This document shows, in pieces, positions 1-6,630 of a stretch of DNA of 10,571 bases. The position numbers were made by a program, and so were the translations under genes. The stretch is from assembly GCA_020851015.1 (NCBI GenBank), contig JADZDN010000254.1, positions 1 through 10,571 of the forward strand, written 5' to 3'. Every line of letters starts with the position of its first letter. Within the stretch, counting starts at the first letter, position 1. The DNA is from Alphaproteobacteria bacterium. GTDB taxonomy: Bacteria; Pseudomonadota; Alphaproteobacteria; JAEULC01. Below the pieces are notes generated by a model. The model worked only from the letters and a program-made list of their open reading frames with translations, made no database searches and was not told the DNA's origin.

Positions 1-110
1 AGCACGACCGCCACGTCGTGGCCGCGCCCGGCCAGGCCCAGCGCCAGCATGGCCATCTGCCGCTCGGTGCCGCCGGCGTTGAGCGAGCGCGTGAACAGCA
101 CCAGCTTCAT
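1..110 (-). CDS. GT4-type glycosyltransferase, N-terminal fragment (continues beyond the left end)
   Basis: Only the first 36 codons and part of the 37th are inside the window. They start MKLVLFTRSLNAGGTERQ and continue with a hydrophobic helix. A first beta strand followed by GG(A/T)ERQ is the nucleotide-sugar glycosyltransferase family 4 (GT-B fold) N-terminal signature, and the same motif occurs as GGAERQ in the gene just upstream. By family it would transfer a sugar from a nucleotide donor to a growing surface polysaccharide or lipid-linked glycan at the inner membrane; acceptor and sugar cannot be told. The ATG overlaps the TGA of the upstream gene as ATGA, so translation is probably coupled, and no strong ribosome site is visible of its own. 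Function is inferred from the short N-terminus only. Confidence 0.72.
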   Translation of the reverse strand, partial: MKLVLFTRSLNAGGTERQMAMLALGLAGRGHDVAVV

Positions 111-1816
111 GCGTCGAACCCGTAGAGGCGGAGCGTCCGGTTCACCATGAGCTCCATGCCGAAGCGCTCGGCCGCGCATTCGCGCGCGCGTTTGGCGGCG
201 GCCATGGCCCAGTCGCAGTCCTCCAGCGCGCGCAGGACCGCCTGCGCAAGGAATTCGGCGTCGCGGCTGGCGACCGCGAAGCCGCTGCGACCGTCGTCGA
301 TCGCCTCGGGCGCGCCGCCGGCATGCGTGGTCACCACCGGCACGCCCTGGGCCTGGGCCTCGATCACGACGTTGGGCAGGCCCTCCTCGCGCGAGGTCAA
401 CAGGAACACCTGCATCGCCGCCAGCGCCGGCGCCGAATTGTCGATTTCGCCGGCCAGGACCAGGCGGTCGGCGATGCCGGCCTGCCGCGCCGCCTCCTGC
501 ATCGCCGGCTTGAGCGGCCCGTCGCCGATCAGGAGGAAGCGCGCATAGCGCATCCGCGCCGCCACCGCCTGGGCGACCGCGATCCACAGCAGCGGGTCCT
601 TCTCGGGATAGAAGCGGAACACCGAGCCCACGATCGGCAGGCCTTCGGGGATGCCAAGCCGCGCGCGGAACGCCGCCGCTTCGCGCGGCGCGGCCGGCGC
701 CAGCGCCTCGGGCGCCAGCGCGTTCCAGACCACGCGGATGTGGTCGTCCGGCAGGTCGAGCCAGCGCGCATAGTCGGCGGCGCCCGCGCGGCTGTTGTTG
801 GTCAGCACGACGTTCCGCTGGCGCGCCAGGGCGCGAATGACCGGCCGCATCCAGGGCAGCCAGTAGCCGAAGCGCCACGGGGCGCGGTTGCGCAGCGCCA
901 GCACGATGCGCGGCACGCCCACGAGCGCGGCGGCGAGCCCGGCCTTGACCGCCGTCGCATCCTGCCAGGCGTGCAGCACGGCGGGGCGGTGCGCGCGCAG
1001 CAGCCCCGCCCAGAAGACGACATCGTCGCCCAGGCTGTGCGGCAGGCCTTCGCTCGACGGCAATCCCACATCGGAAATCGGCAGCCCGGCCAATTCGAGG
1101 ATCGGAATCTTCTCCTGCTCGAGGGCGCGGCCAAAGGGATCGTCCGTGCCGTAGTCCTGCCGCCGCTCGCAGGCCAGCGCCAGGTCGGCGAACCCGCGCG
1201 TCTTCAGCCCGCGGAGCGTGTTGACGATCTGCCGCTCGGCGCCGCCCATGCTGAGCGAGTGGTTGGCCAAGAGAATGCGGTCCGGCGCGGCCGCCGCCGG
1301 CGCCGGCGCGCGCCTCAGCATCGCCGCCACGATCTTCTCCAGCGCCCGGCCTTCCATCCGGTCGAGCGCCGGTGCGCGCCGCGCGACGCGGTGCAGCGCG
1401 ACCTCCAGCGCGCGCCGCGCCAGCATCGCCGCGATCGGTTCCGCCTTCAGTCCGCGCGGACCCGCGTAGACGACGCTGCGCAGGCCATGCCGCAGCGCCG
1501 CGCGCAGCATCGGCACGGCGATGCGCCGGCGCGGGCCCAGGAACAGGATCCAGCGCGCGCCCGTCGCGGGCAGGGTCCAGTCATAAGGCGGGTGATGCAG
1601 CCAGCCGGCGCGGTCGGCCGGCATCACCGCGGGCACCAGGTCGCGCGCCGGAAACACCACGCCCGCCGCGGCGTTCAACGCGGCGATCGTGACCGCGCGG
1701 GGATCGAACCGGAGCGGCAGGGCGAGCAGCGGCTTGCCCTTGAAGCCGAGCGTCGCGGCCTCGGCCAGCAGGCCGGCGATGTCGATGCGCGGGGCATCGG
1801 CCGCGGCGTCGCTCAC
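107..1816 (-). CDS. GT4-family glycosyltransferase with a ~170-residue N-terminal extension
   Basis: This 569-residue protein carries a GT-B glycosyltransferase in its C-terminal 390 residues. GGAERQ (191-196) begins the acceptor-side domain, and LHAWQ is near 281. The donor-side domain starts about 393, with GSVFRFYPEKDP at 397-408. EEGLPNVVIE (477-486) gives the EX7E motif, E478 and E486, that binds the nucleotide sugar in GT4 retaining enzymes. Residues 1 to about 170 are not part of a normal GT4 enzyme (about 360-400 residues); they contain a Gly/Leu-rich beta-alpha pattern I do not recognise, then an Ala/Pro linker (170-177). The start is taken as GTG, which overlaps the upstream TGA as GTGA. 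A longer in-frame reading to 2245 is rejected because it lies over the well-supported upstream gene and changes to Arg-rich shadow sequence. It is the middle gene of a coupled glycan operon; sugar and acceptor are unknown. Confidence 0.88.
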   Translation of the reverse strand: MSDAAADAPRIDIAGLLAEAATLGFKGKPLLALPLRFDPRAVTIAALNAAAGVVFPARDLVPAVMPADRAGWLHHPPYDWTLPATGARWILFLGPRRRIAVPMLRAALRHGLRSVVYAGPRGLKAEPIAAMLARRALEVALHRVARRAPALDRMEGRALEKIVAAMLRRAPAPAAAAPDRILLANHSLSMGGAERQIVNTLRGLKTRGFADLALACERRQDYGTDDPFGRALEQEKIPILELAGLPISDVGLPSSEGLPHSLGDDVVFWAGLLRAHRPAVLHAWQDATAVKAGLAAALVGVPRIVLALRNRAPWRFGYWLPWMRPVIRALARQRNVVLTNNSRAGAADYARWLDLPDDHIRVVWNALAPEALAPAAPREAAAFRARLGIPEGLPIVGSVFRFYPEKDPLLWIAVAQAVAARMRYARFLLIGDGPLKPAMQEAARQAGIADRLVLAGEIDNSAPALAAMQVFLLTSREEGLPNVVIEAQAQGVPVVTTHAGGAPEAIDDGRSGFAVASRDAEFLAQAVLRALEDCDWAMAAAKRARECAAERFGMELMVNRTLRLYGFDA

Positions 1817-3030
1817 CCCGGCCCGCTTTCGCTGCGCCGGATGGCGGTTTCCATCGACGCGAATTCGCGCTCGATCGCGTCCAGATCGTCCATCGCCCAG
1901 ACCCATTTCTGCAGCGGCGTGGCGAAGGGCGGCGATTCGTTGGCCTCGATGCCGTAGCCGCGCAAGGTCTCCAGCTCGGTTTCGGGCGATGAGCCGACGG
2001 TCAGGAAGATCACGTAGCGGCAGCGCTCGTTGTACCACATCAGCTCGGTCGGTCCGTGCGCCTGGCAGATGTTCAGCCACGCGCGCTCGTACAGCGCGCC
2101 GCGCAGGATCATGTTGAACGGCGCCTCGCGGAAGACCGGGAACCCGGCCAGCTCCGGCGGGGTCTCCGCCATCGCCGCGGCCACGTCCTGCACGAAGATC
2201 GGGGCGTAGCGCGTCTTGTCCAGGCGCCGCGCGAATTCGATCCACGCCGACACGTTGCTATTGCGGCTGGGCATGTAGCCGTACTGGCGCAGCGTGATCA
2301 CCACCGGCTTGCGCCCGCCCGCCCGCGCCGCCAGCCACTGGTCGACGAAGCGCAGCGCCTGCTCGGGCACCGCGATGGCGGGAAACACCGCCCTGCCCTC
2401 GCGCGCCGCGCCGAACACCAGCCGGCGCACCGGCACGACCGGGAAGGCCGGCCAGTAGCCGGGCGGATGCACCGCGCGCGGGAACAGCAGCCTGACCAGG
2501 GTGGCGTGTCGGCGGTCGCTGCAGATCGTGTAGCCCGCGACGTTGGGAAACAGCGCGAACATCGGGACGATCAGGTTGTAGAGCCGCCACTGCCGCGCGT
2601 GCTGGTCGACCACCTTGTCGTAGTGCTCGGACTCCTGGCGCAGCCCGCCGGTGCGCCCGGGCACGATCACCACATGCACGGCCTCGAGCCCCAGGCGCCG
2701 CCGCTCCAGCTCCGCCAGCATCAGGTAGTCGACGATGTCGAAGGTCAGCGACGCGATGTCCAGGTCGTAGAACAGCGCCAATGTGCGCCGCTTCGGGCCG
2801 ACCAGCCGGAACGCCAGCGCCGGCAGCAGTGACAGCAGATTGAGGAGCCCCGCGTACAGCATCACGTTGACGCGCCGCAGCCGGATGCCCTGGGTCGTCT
2901 CGGGCTGGCGCAGTTCCTTCCGCAGCCGGCGCCAGCCCCAGCCCCAGCCCCGCGCGCGCAGCTTGGCCAGGATGTCGCGCAGCCGCGCGAGGGTCAGCGG
3001 CTGGTTGCTCCAGAAATAGGGATCGACCAT
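1813..3030 (-). CDS. Uncharacterised protein of the glycan operon, possibly glycosyltransferase-like
   Basis: I do not recognise this 405-residue protein. Its N-terminus holds the run GWGWGWRR (28-35), encoded by three copies of a hexanucleotide. A hydrophobic stretch follows at about 57-77 that could touch or cross the membrane. A beta strand then leads to YDLDIAS (88-94). Later come HVVIVPGRTGG (119-129), VVITLRQYGYMPSRNS (243-258) and ICQAHGPTELMWYNE (321-335) followed by strand RYVIFLTVG (338-346). A strand, then an NICQAHGP-type loop near the C-terminus, is reminiscent of GT-B or fucosyltransferase-like sugar enzymes, but this is only a resemblance. The ATG is preceded by AAGGCG about 7 bases upstream, which decides the start over an upstream in-frame alternative at 3069. 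It is the first gene of a unit with two GT4 enzymes, and its TGA overlaps the next GTG. A role in building or modifying a surface glycan is inferred from context. Confidence 0.8.
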   Translation of the reverse strand: MVDPYFWSNQPLTLARLRDILAKLRARGWGWGWRRLRKELRQPETTQGIRLRRVNVMLYAGLLNLLSLLPALAFRLVGPKRRTLALFYDLDIASLTFDIVDYLMLAELERRRLGLEAVHVVIVPGRTGGLRQESEHYDKVVDQHARQWRLYNLIVPMFALFPNVAGYTICSDRRHATLVRLLFPRAVHPPGYWPAFPVVPVRRLVFGAAREGRAVFPAIAVPEQALRFVDQWLAARAGGRKPVVITLRQYGYMPSRNSNVSAWIEFARRLDKTRYAPIFVQDVAAAMAETPPELAGFPVFREAPFNMILRGALYERAWLNICQAHGPTELMWYNERCRYVIFLTVGSSPETELETLRGYGIEANESPPFATPLQKWVWAMDDLDAIEREFASMETAIRRSESGPG

Positions 3031-3138
3031 GGGATCGCCTTGGCTGTCGGCGTCCGGGCTTATTGCCACGCCGCGCGCGGCAGGGGCAAGCCTGGATTTG
3101 CCCTCGACAGCCGAGGGCGCGCCGATCTATCTGACCCT
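3031..3138. promoter_or_regulatory. Divergent intergenic region with candidate promoters for the glycan operon and the AEC gene
   Basis: This 108-base spacer must hold the promoters for the leftward glycan genes and the rightward AEC permease. For the plus strand the best pair is TCGACA (3104-3109), an 18-base gap, then TATCTG (3128-3133). This predicts a transcript starting at or within a base or two of the AEC ATG at 3139. For the minus strand only a weak pair is visible (TTGCCC read at 3089-3084, then CAATAA). Two inverted repeats are present, GGGCAA/TTGCCC (3084-3089 and 3098-3103) and GGCTGTCG/CGACAGCC (3042-3049 and 3105-3112). They do not share a centre, and repeats of this length are not improbable in such GC-rich DNA. 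Promoter assignments are pattern matches only. Confidence 0.4.
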
Positions 3139-4083
3139 ATGCAAGCGATCGTCGACGTCGCCTTTCCCGTGTTCGCGATCATGGCCTGCGGCTGGATCGC
3201 CGGGCGCATCGGCCTCCTGGGCGAGGCGTCGAGCGAGGCCTTGAACCGCTTCGTCTACTACGTCGCCCTGCCGCCGCTGCTGTTCGGCTCGATGGTCAAG
3301 GCGCCGGTGGCGCAGGTGTTCAACGGGCCGTTCCTGCTGGCCTACCTGGGCGGCATGGCGGCGACGCTGGCGGTGGCGGTGCCGGTCGCGCGCTACGCCT
3401 TTCCCGACCGGCTGGCCTGCATGTCGCTGAACGGCCTGTCGGCGATCTTCAGCAACACCGGCTACATGGGCATCCCGCTGATCCTGACCGCCTTCGGCCA
3501 GGCCGGCGCGCCGCCCGCGATCATGGCCACGATCATCAGCGCCAGCGTGGTGGTCGGCGCGGCGACGATCATGGTCGAGCTGGACATCGGCCGCGACAGC
3601 GGCAAGGGGGCCGCCGCGCTGCTGGGGGACGTGACCCGGGCGTTCGTCAGCAATCCGCTGGTCGTGGCGCCGATCGCCGGCATCGCGCTCAGCGTGATGG
3701 GCATCCGCCTGCCCGCGGCGCTGGACACGTTCTGCACGCTGATCGGCGCCTCGGCCAGCCCCTGCGCGCTGTTCGCGATCGGGCTGTTCCTGGTGGGCAA
3801 GCCGATCGCCGGCGACCTGAAGGAGATCGTGTGGGTCAGCCTGTTGAAGCTGCTGCTGCAGCCGGCCGCGACCTATGGGCTGGCGTTCCAGGTCCTGTCG
3901 ATGGACCCGGTCTGGGCCAAGTCGGCGGTGATCCTGGCCGCGCTGCCCGCCGGCACCACCCTGTTCGTGATCGGCCAGAAATACGGCGTCTATGTCCGCC
4001 GCGCGACGGCGATCGTGCTGGTATCGACGGTGGCCTCGGTGCTGACGATCTCGGCGCTGCTGGTGTATCTGGGAATCGGGTAA
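3139..4083 (+). CDS. AEC-family transporter (auxin efflux carrier / MdcF-type permease)
   Basis: This 314-residue integral membrane protein matches the AEC family, whose bacterial members include the malonate permease MdcF and move organic anions across the inner membrane. The first helix is followed by ALNRFVYYVALPPLLF (34-49), a family hallmark. FSNTGYMGIPL (104-114) contains the conserved broken-helix NTG-G-P pattern, and AALPAGTTLFVIGQKYG (267-283) is the matching element of the second half. About ten membrane segments in two repeated halves, with a polar loop near 148-160 between them, fit the usual fold and length. ATG at 3139 is chosen because the protein begins at the expected first helix; an in-frame reading from 3040 adds an unlikely polar leader. 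No clear ribosome site precedes this ATG, and the promoter-like pair just upstream would give a leaderless message. It stands alone on the plus strand, tail to tail with the enolase-superfamily gene. The substrate is unknown. Confidence 0.9.
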   Translation: MQAIVDVAFPVFAIMACGWIAGRIGLLGEASSEALNRFVYYVALPPLLFGSMVKAPVAQVFNGPFLLAYLGGMAATLAVAVPVARYAFPDRLACMSLNGLSAIFSNTGYMGIPLILTAFGQAGAPPAIMATIISASVVVGAATIMVELDIGRDSGKGAAALLGDVTRAFVSNPLVVAPIAGIALSVMGIRLPAALDTFCTLIGASASPCALFAIGLFLVGKPIAGDLKEIVWVSLLKLLLQPAATYGLAFQVLSMDPVWAKSAVILAALPAGTTLFVIGQKYGVYVRRATAIVLVSTVASVLTISALLVYLGIG

Positions 4084-4088
4084 CGAAG

Positions 4089-5210
4089 CTAGGCGCGGAC
4101 GCGATAGCGCTCGACCAGCGCCTCGTCCAGGACCACCCCCAAGCCCGGCGCGTCCGGCACGCGCACGTATCCTTCTTCCAGCGGCAGCAGATTGCGCACC
4201 AGGCTGCGGAACAACGGGCTGTCGCTTTGCGAATATTCGATCAGCTCGCCGAACTCGCAGGCCGCGAGAAAATGCATGCTGGCAGCAAGCAGGACACCGG
4301 TACTGAACCCGTGGGGCACCATCTGCGCGCCGTGGTGTCGCGCCAATTCGTAGATATGGCGCATCTCGCTGATGCCGCCGCAACGGGTGATGTCCGGTTG
4401 CACGATGGCCGGCCGCGTTTCTTCAAGGAACGCGCGGAACTCGTGGCGCGTGGCCAGGCCCTCGCCGCCCGAGATGCGCGCCCCGGCATGCTCGGCCAGG
4501 TAGGCAAGCCCGGCGGCATCGTCCGGGGGCAGAGGTTCCTCGATCCAGTTCAGGTCGAATTCGCGCATTGCCTCGCACTGGGACAGCGCATGAGCGGCGT
4601 TCCGCCACCGCCCGAGCACGTCGATCTGGAGCTGCACCCCCTCGCCGATCTCCTTGCGAACCAGCCGCAGCACGTCCTTGTCGCGTGCCGGATCGTCGCC
4701 AAAGGTGCCGCCGCCCAGCTTGATGCTGCGCAGCCCCTGGGCGAGCAGGCGGGCGACGACATCGCGGTTGGCGGCGTCCGTCGGGCGGACGCTGAAGGTG
4801 CCATAAGCCCGTACCCGGTCGCGAAACTTGCCGCCGAGCAGGGTGTGGACCGGAACGCCATAGTGCTGGCCGGCGATATCCCACAGCGCGATGTCGATGG
4901 CGCTGATCGCATGGATCCCGGCGCCACGGCGGCCCATGTACTCGCTCTGGCGGTACATCTTCTTCCACAGGCGGTCGATTTCCAGCGGGTTCTCGCCCAG
5001 CAGGATTTGCCGGAGGCCCTGGCAGGTTCGATGGGACGCCGGCGCCTCGATCACCGCCTTGACCACCGAGGGCGAGCTGTCGGCCTCGCCGATGCCCACC
5101 AGCCCCGTGTCGGTATGGACGCGGACGATCAAGGCGTCCTCGCCCCAGGCGCAGGGCTCGGCAAGCGCCGGTACGCGCAGCCAGATCGCCTCGATCTCGG
5201 TGATTTTCAT
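4089..5210 (-). CDS. Mandelate racemase / muconate lactonising enzyme family protein (enolase superfamily)
   Basis: This 373-residue enzyme has the full two-domain enolase-superfamily layout. An alpha+beta capping domain (1 to about 125) ends in AISAIDIALWDIAGQ (101-115), followed by a modified TIM barrel. Metal ligands are D197, E224 (in WIEEP) and E250 (in GGE). D273 (in QPDITRCGG) and H300 (in VPHGF) form the His-Asp dyad of the mandelate racemase subgroup, and E325 matches the glutamate that closes the active site. K164 aligns with the first lysine of the barrel KxK motif, but the second position is glycine (SIKLGGG), so one general base is missing. Members take a proton alpha to a carboxylate, then racemise or dehydrate; sugar-acid dehydratase is likeliest, though the substrate cannot be named. 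AAGGCGGG lies just ahead of the ATG. The gene follows an MFS transporter by 46 bases, probably in one transcript. It ends 5 bases from the convergent AEC gene. Confidence 0.92.
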   Translation of the reverse strand: MKITEIEAIWLRVPALAEPCAWGEDALIVRVHTDTGLVGIGEADSSPSVVKAVIEAPASHRTCQGLRQILLGENPLEIDRLWKKMYRQSEYMGRRGAGIHAISAIDIALWDIAGQHYGVPVHTLLGGKFRDRVRAYGTFSVRPTDAANRDVVARLLAQGLRSIKLGGGTFGDDPARDKDVLRLVRKEIGEGVQLQIDVLGRWRNAAHALSQCEAMREFDLNWIEEPLPPDDAAGLAYLAEHAGARISGGEGLATRHEFRAFLEETRPAIVQPDITRCGGISEMRHIYELARHHGAQMVPHGFSTGVLLAASMHFLAACEFGELIEYSQSDSPLFRSLVRNLLPLEEGYVRVPDAPGLGVVLDEALVERYRVRA

Positions 5211-5256
5211 CGTCCCGCCTTCATCAGGGGATCGGGCGCGGCCGGCGCGAAATGGC

Positions 5257-6513
5257 CTACTCCGCGGGCTGCGGCGCGACCGCGCGCCGACGGCGGCGCA
5301 GGCCGAACGCGGTCGACACCGCCATCACCTGCCCGGCCGCGACCAGCCACAGCACCGCGGCGGGGTTGTGGTGGTCGATCAGGAAGCCCGCCAGCCCCGG
5401 CGCGACGGTCGAGCCGAGGTCGAGCCCCGAATAGACGAAGCCGAACACCTTGCCGGTCGCGCCCTTGGGCGTGGCGTTGCGCACCAGCATGTCGCGCGCG
5501 GCCGTGGCCGTGCCGCTCATGAACCCCGCGATGCACAGCACGACGTTCAGCGCCAGCGGCGGAAAGGCGACCTGGCCGACCAGCAGGATCAACGCGGCGC
5601 CGCTGAACAGCCCGACCGCCACCAGCACCTCGTGGCGCTGGATGCGGTCCGCGGCAAAGCCGCCCAGGATGATCCCGCAGGCCGAGCCGAACAGGTAGGT
5701 GGTCAGCGCCGCCGCGCCGACCGCGATCGGCGTGCCGTGCAGCACCTCGAGTGTCGGCGCCAGGAAGTTCTGCAGGGCGATCCCGGCCACCGCCAGGAAC
5801 AGGAAATAGGCGAAGCACATCAGGATCGGCAGCGACAGCAGGAGCTGCCAGGTGACGCCGCCCGCCGCCGGCGCACCCGGCGCATGGCCGTGCGACGCGC
5901 CGGCCCCGGCGCGGTCCTCGCGCAGGATCGCGTGCTGCATCCGCACCAGCAGCGCGACCGCGAAGGCCGCGACGCCCACGACCACCAGCGCCGTGCGCCA
6001 GCCGCCCACCGCCGACAGGCTCAGCATCACGACCGGCGCCAGCGCCCAGCCCATCGTGCCCCCGAAGGCGTGCACGCTGAACGCGCGGCCCATGCGCCCG
6101 GGCGACACCGAGGCCGACAGGATCGAGTAGTCGGCCGGATGGAACACGCTGTTGCCGAGGCCGGCCGGCACCATCAGCGCCAGCACGATCCAGTAGTGCG
6201 GCGCCAGCGCCACCAGGATCATCGACAGGCCCATGAGCGCGATGCCGCCCACCAGCACGCTGCGCGCGCCCACGCGGTCGACCACGAAGCCGGCGATCGG
6301 CTGGCCGATGCCCGACACGGCGTAGAACACGGTCATCAGGAGGCCGAGCTCGGTATAGCCGACGCCGAACGCGTCCTTCATCACCGGGAACAGCGGCGGG
6401 ATGACCATCTGGAAGAAGTGGCTGGTGAAATGCGCCGAGCCGATCACGCCGATGACGCGCCCGTCCTTGGACGGCGCGGGACGCGGCGACAGGTATTCGG
6501 CGGCGCTCGTCAT
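5257..6513 (-). CDS. MFS transporter, fosmidomycin-resistance (Fsr)-like
   Basis: This 418-residue protein has the length and twelve-helix pattern of the major facilitator superfamily. After a short cytoplasmic tail, helix 1 holds IGSAHFTSHFFQMVIPPLFP (24-43), resembling the Fsr-type drug exporter group. The loop after helix 2 has GFVVDRVGARS (75-85), the MFS motif A. NSVFHPADYSILS, at about 135-147, also fits Fsr relatives. A polar, His/Ala/Gly-rich central loop (about 195-220) joins the two six-helix halves. Fsr in Escherichia coli confers fosmidomycin resistance; many relatives have unknown substrates, so the name marks the family only. The ATG has AGGAAG about 8 bases upstream. The enolase-superfamily gene follows 46 bases after its stop on the same strand. 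The pairing suggests import of that enzyme's substrate or export of its product. No regulator gene adjoins the pair. Confidence 0.88.
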   Translation of the reverse strand: MTSAAEYLSPRPAPSKDGRVIGVIGSAHFTSHFFQMVIPPLFPVMKDAFGVGYTELGLLMTVFYAVSGIGQPIAGFVVDRVGARSVLVGGIALMGLSMILVALAPHYWIVLALMVPAGLGNSVFHPADYSILSASVSPGRMGRAFSVHAFGGTMGWALAPVVMLSLSAVGGWRTALVVVGVAAFAVALLVRMQHAILREDRAGAGASHGHAPGAPAAGGVTWQLLLSLPILMCFAYFLFLAVAGIALQNFLAPTLEVLHGTPIAVGAAALTTYLFGSACGIILGGFAADRIQRHEVLVAVGLFSGAALILLVGQVAFPPLALNVVLCIAGFMSGTATAARDMLVRNATPKGATGKVFGFVYSGLDLGSTVAPGLAGFLIDHHNPAAVLWLVAAGQVMAVSTAFGLRRRRRAVAPQPAE

Positions 6514-6543
6514 GGCATGTCTTCCTGGCCCAGCCTGCGGGCG

Positions 6544-6572
6544 ACCTTACCGGCCGCCCCCCGGCGCGGCAA
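6544..6572 (-). promoter_or_regulatory. Candidate promoter for the MFS / enolase-superfamily operon
   Basis: On the minus strand TTGCCG (6572-6567), a 17-base spacer and TAAGGT (6549-6544) resemble -35 and -10 boxes, matching the consensus at four and three of six positions. They sit about 30 bases ahead of the MFS start, within the 117-base gap between that gene and the winged-helix gene. The rest of the gap holds only a small hairpin, AAGCCG/CGGCTT (6616-6631), overlapping the stop codon of the winged-helix gene. It is not followed by a T run on either strand. The promoter call is weak because spacing is the main support. Confidence 0.25.
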
Positions 6573-6630
6573 GCGCGCCCCGCGCATGGCTAGCCCGATT
6601 TTTGGCCGGCGGCACAAGCCGGTAGCGGCT

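Noticed and set aside
323..1957. Plus-strand open frame of 544 codons opposite the glycosyltransferase gene
   Set aside because: Arg/His/Gln-rich shadow translation over a gene with GGAERQ and EX7E motifs; no domain signs.
1817..2245. N-terminal extension of the glycosyltransferase reading frame to 2245
   Set aside because: The extra 143 codons read as Arg-rich shadow of the upstream gene, while the GTG at 1816 overlaps the upstream stop as in a coupled operon.
2931..2951. Three tandem hexanucleotides encoding GWGWGW, considered as a phase-variable repeat
   Set aside because: Units of six bases change residue number but never the frame, and three copies are too few to suggest slippage switching.
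3042..3112. Inverted repeat GGCTGTCG/CGACAGCC in the divergent spacer as an operator
   Set aside because: An 8-base match 55 bases apart is not improbable in GC-rich DNA of this length, and it is not centred on either promoter candidate or the smaller repeat.
3127..4383. Minus-strand open frame of 418 codons opposite the AEC gene
   Set aside because: Composition dominated by Arg, His, Gln and Asp with no membrane or domain pattern; the plus frame has all the AEC motifs.
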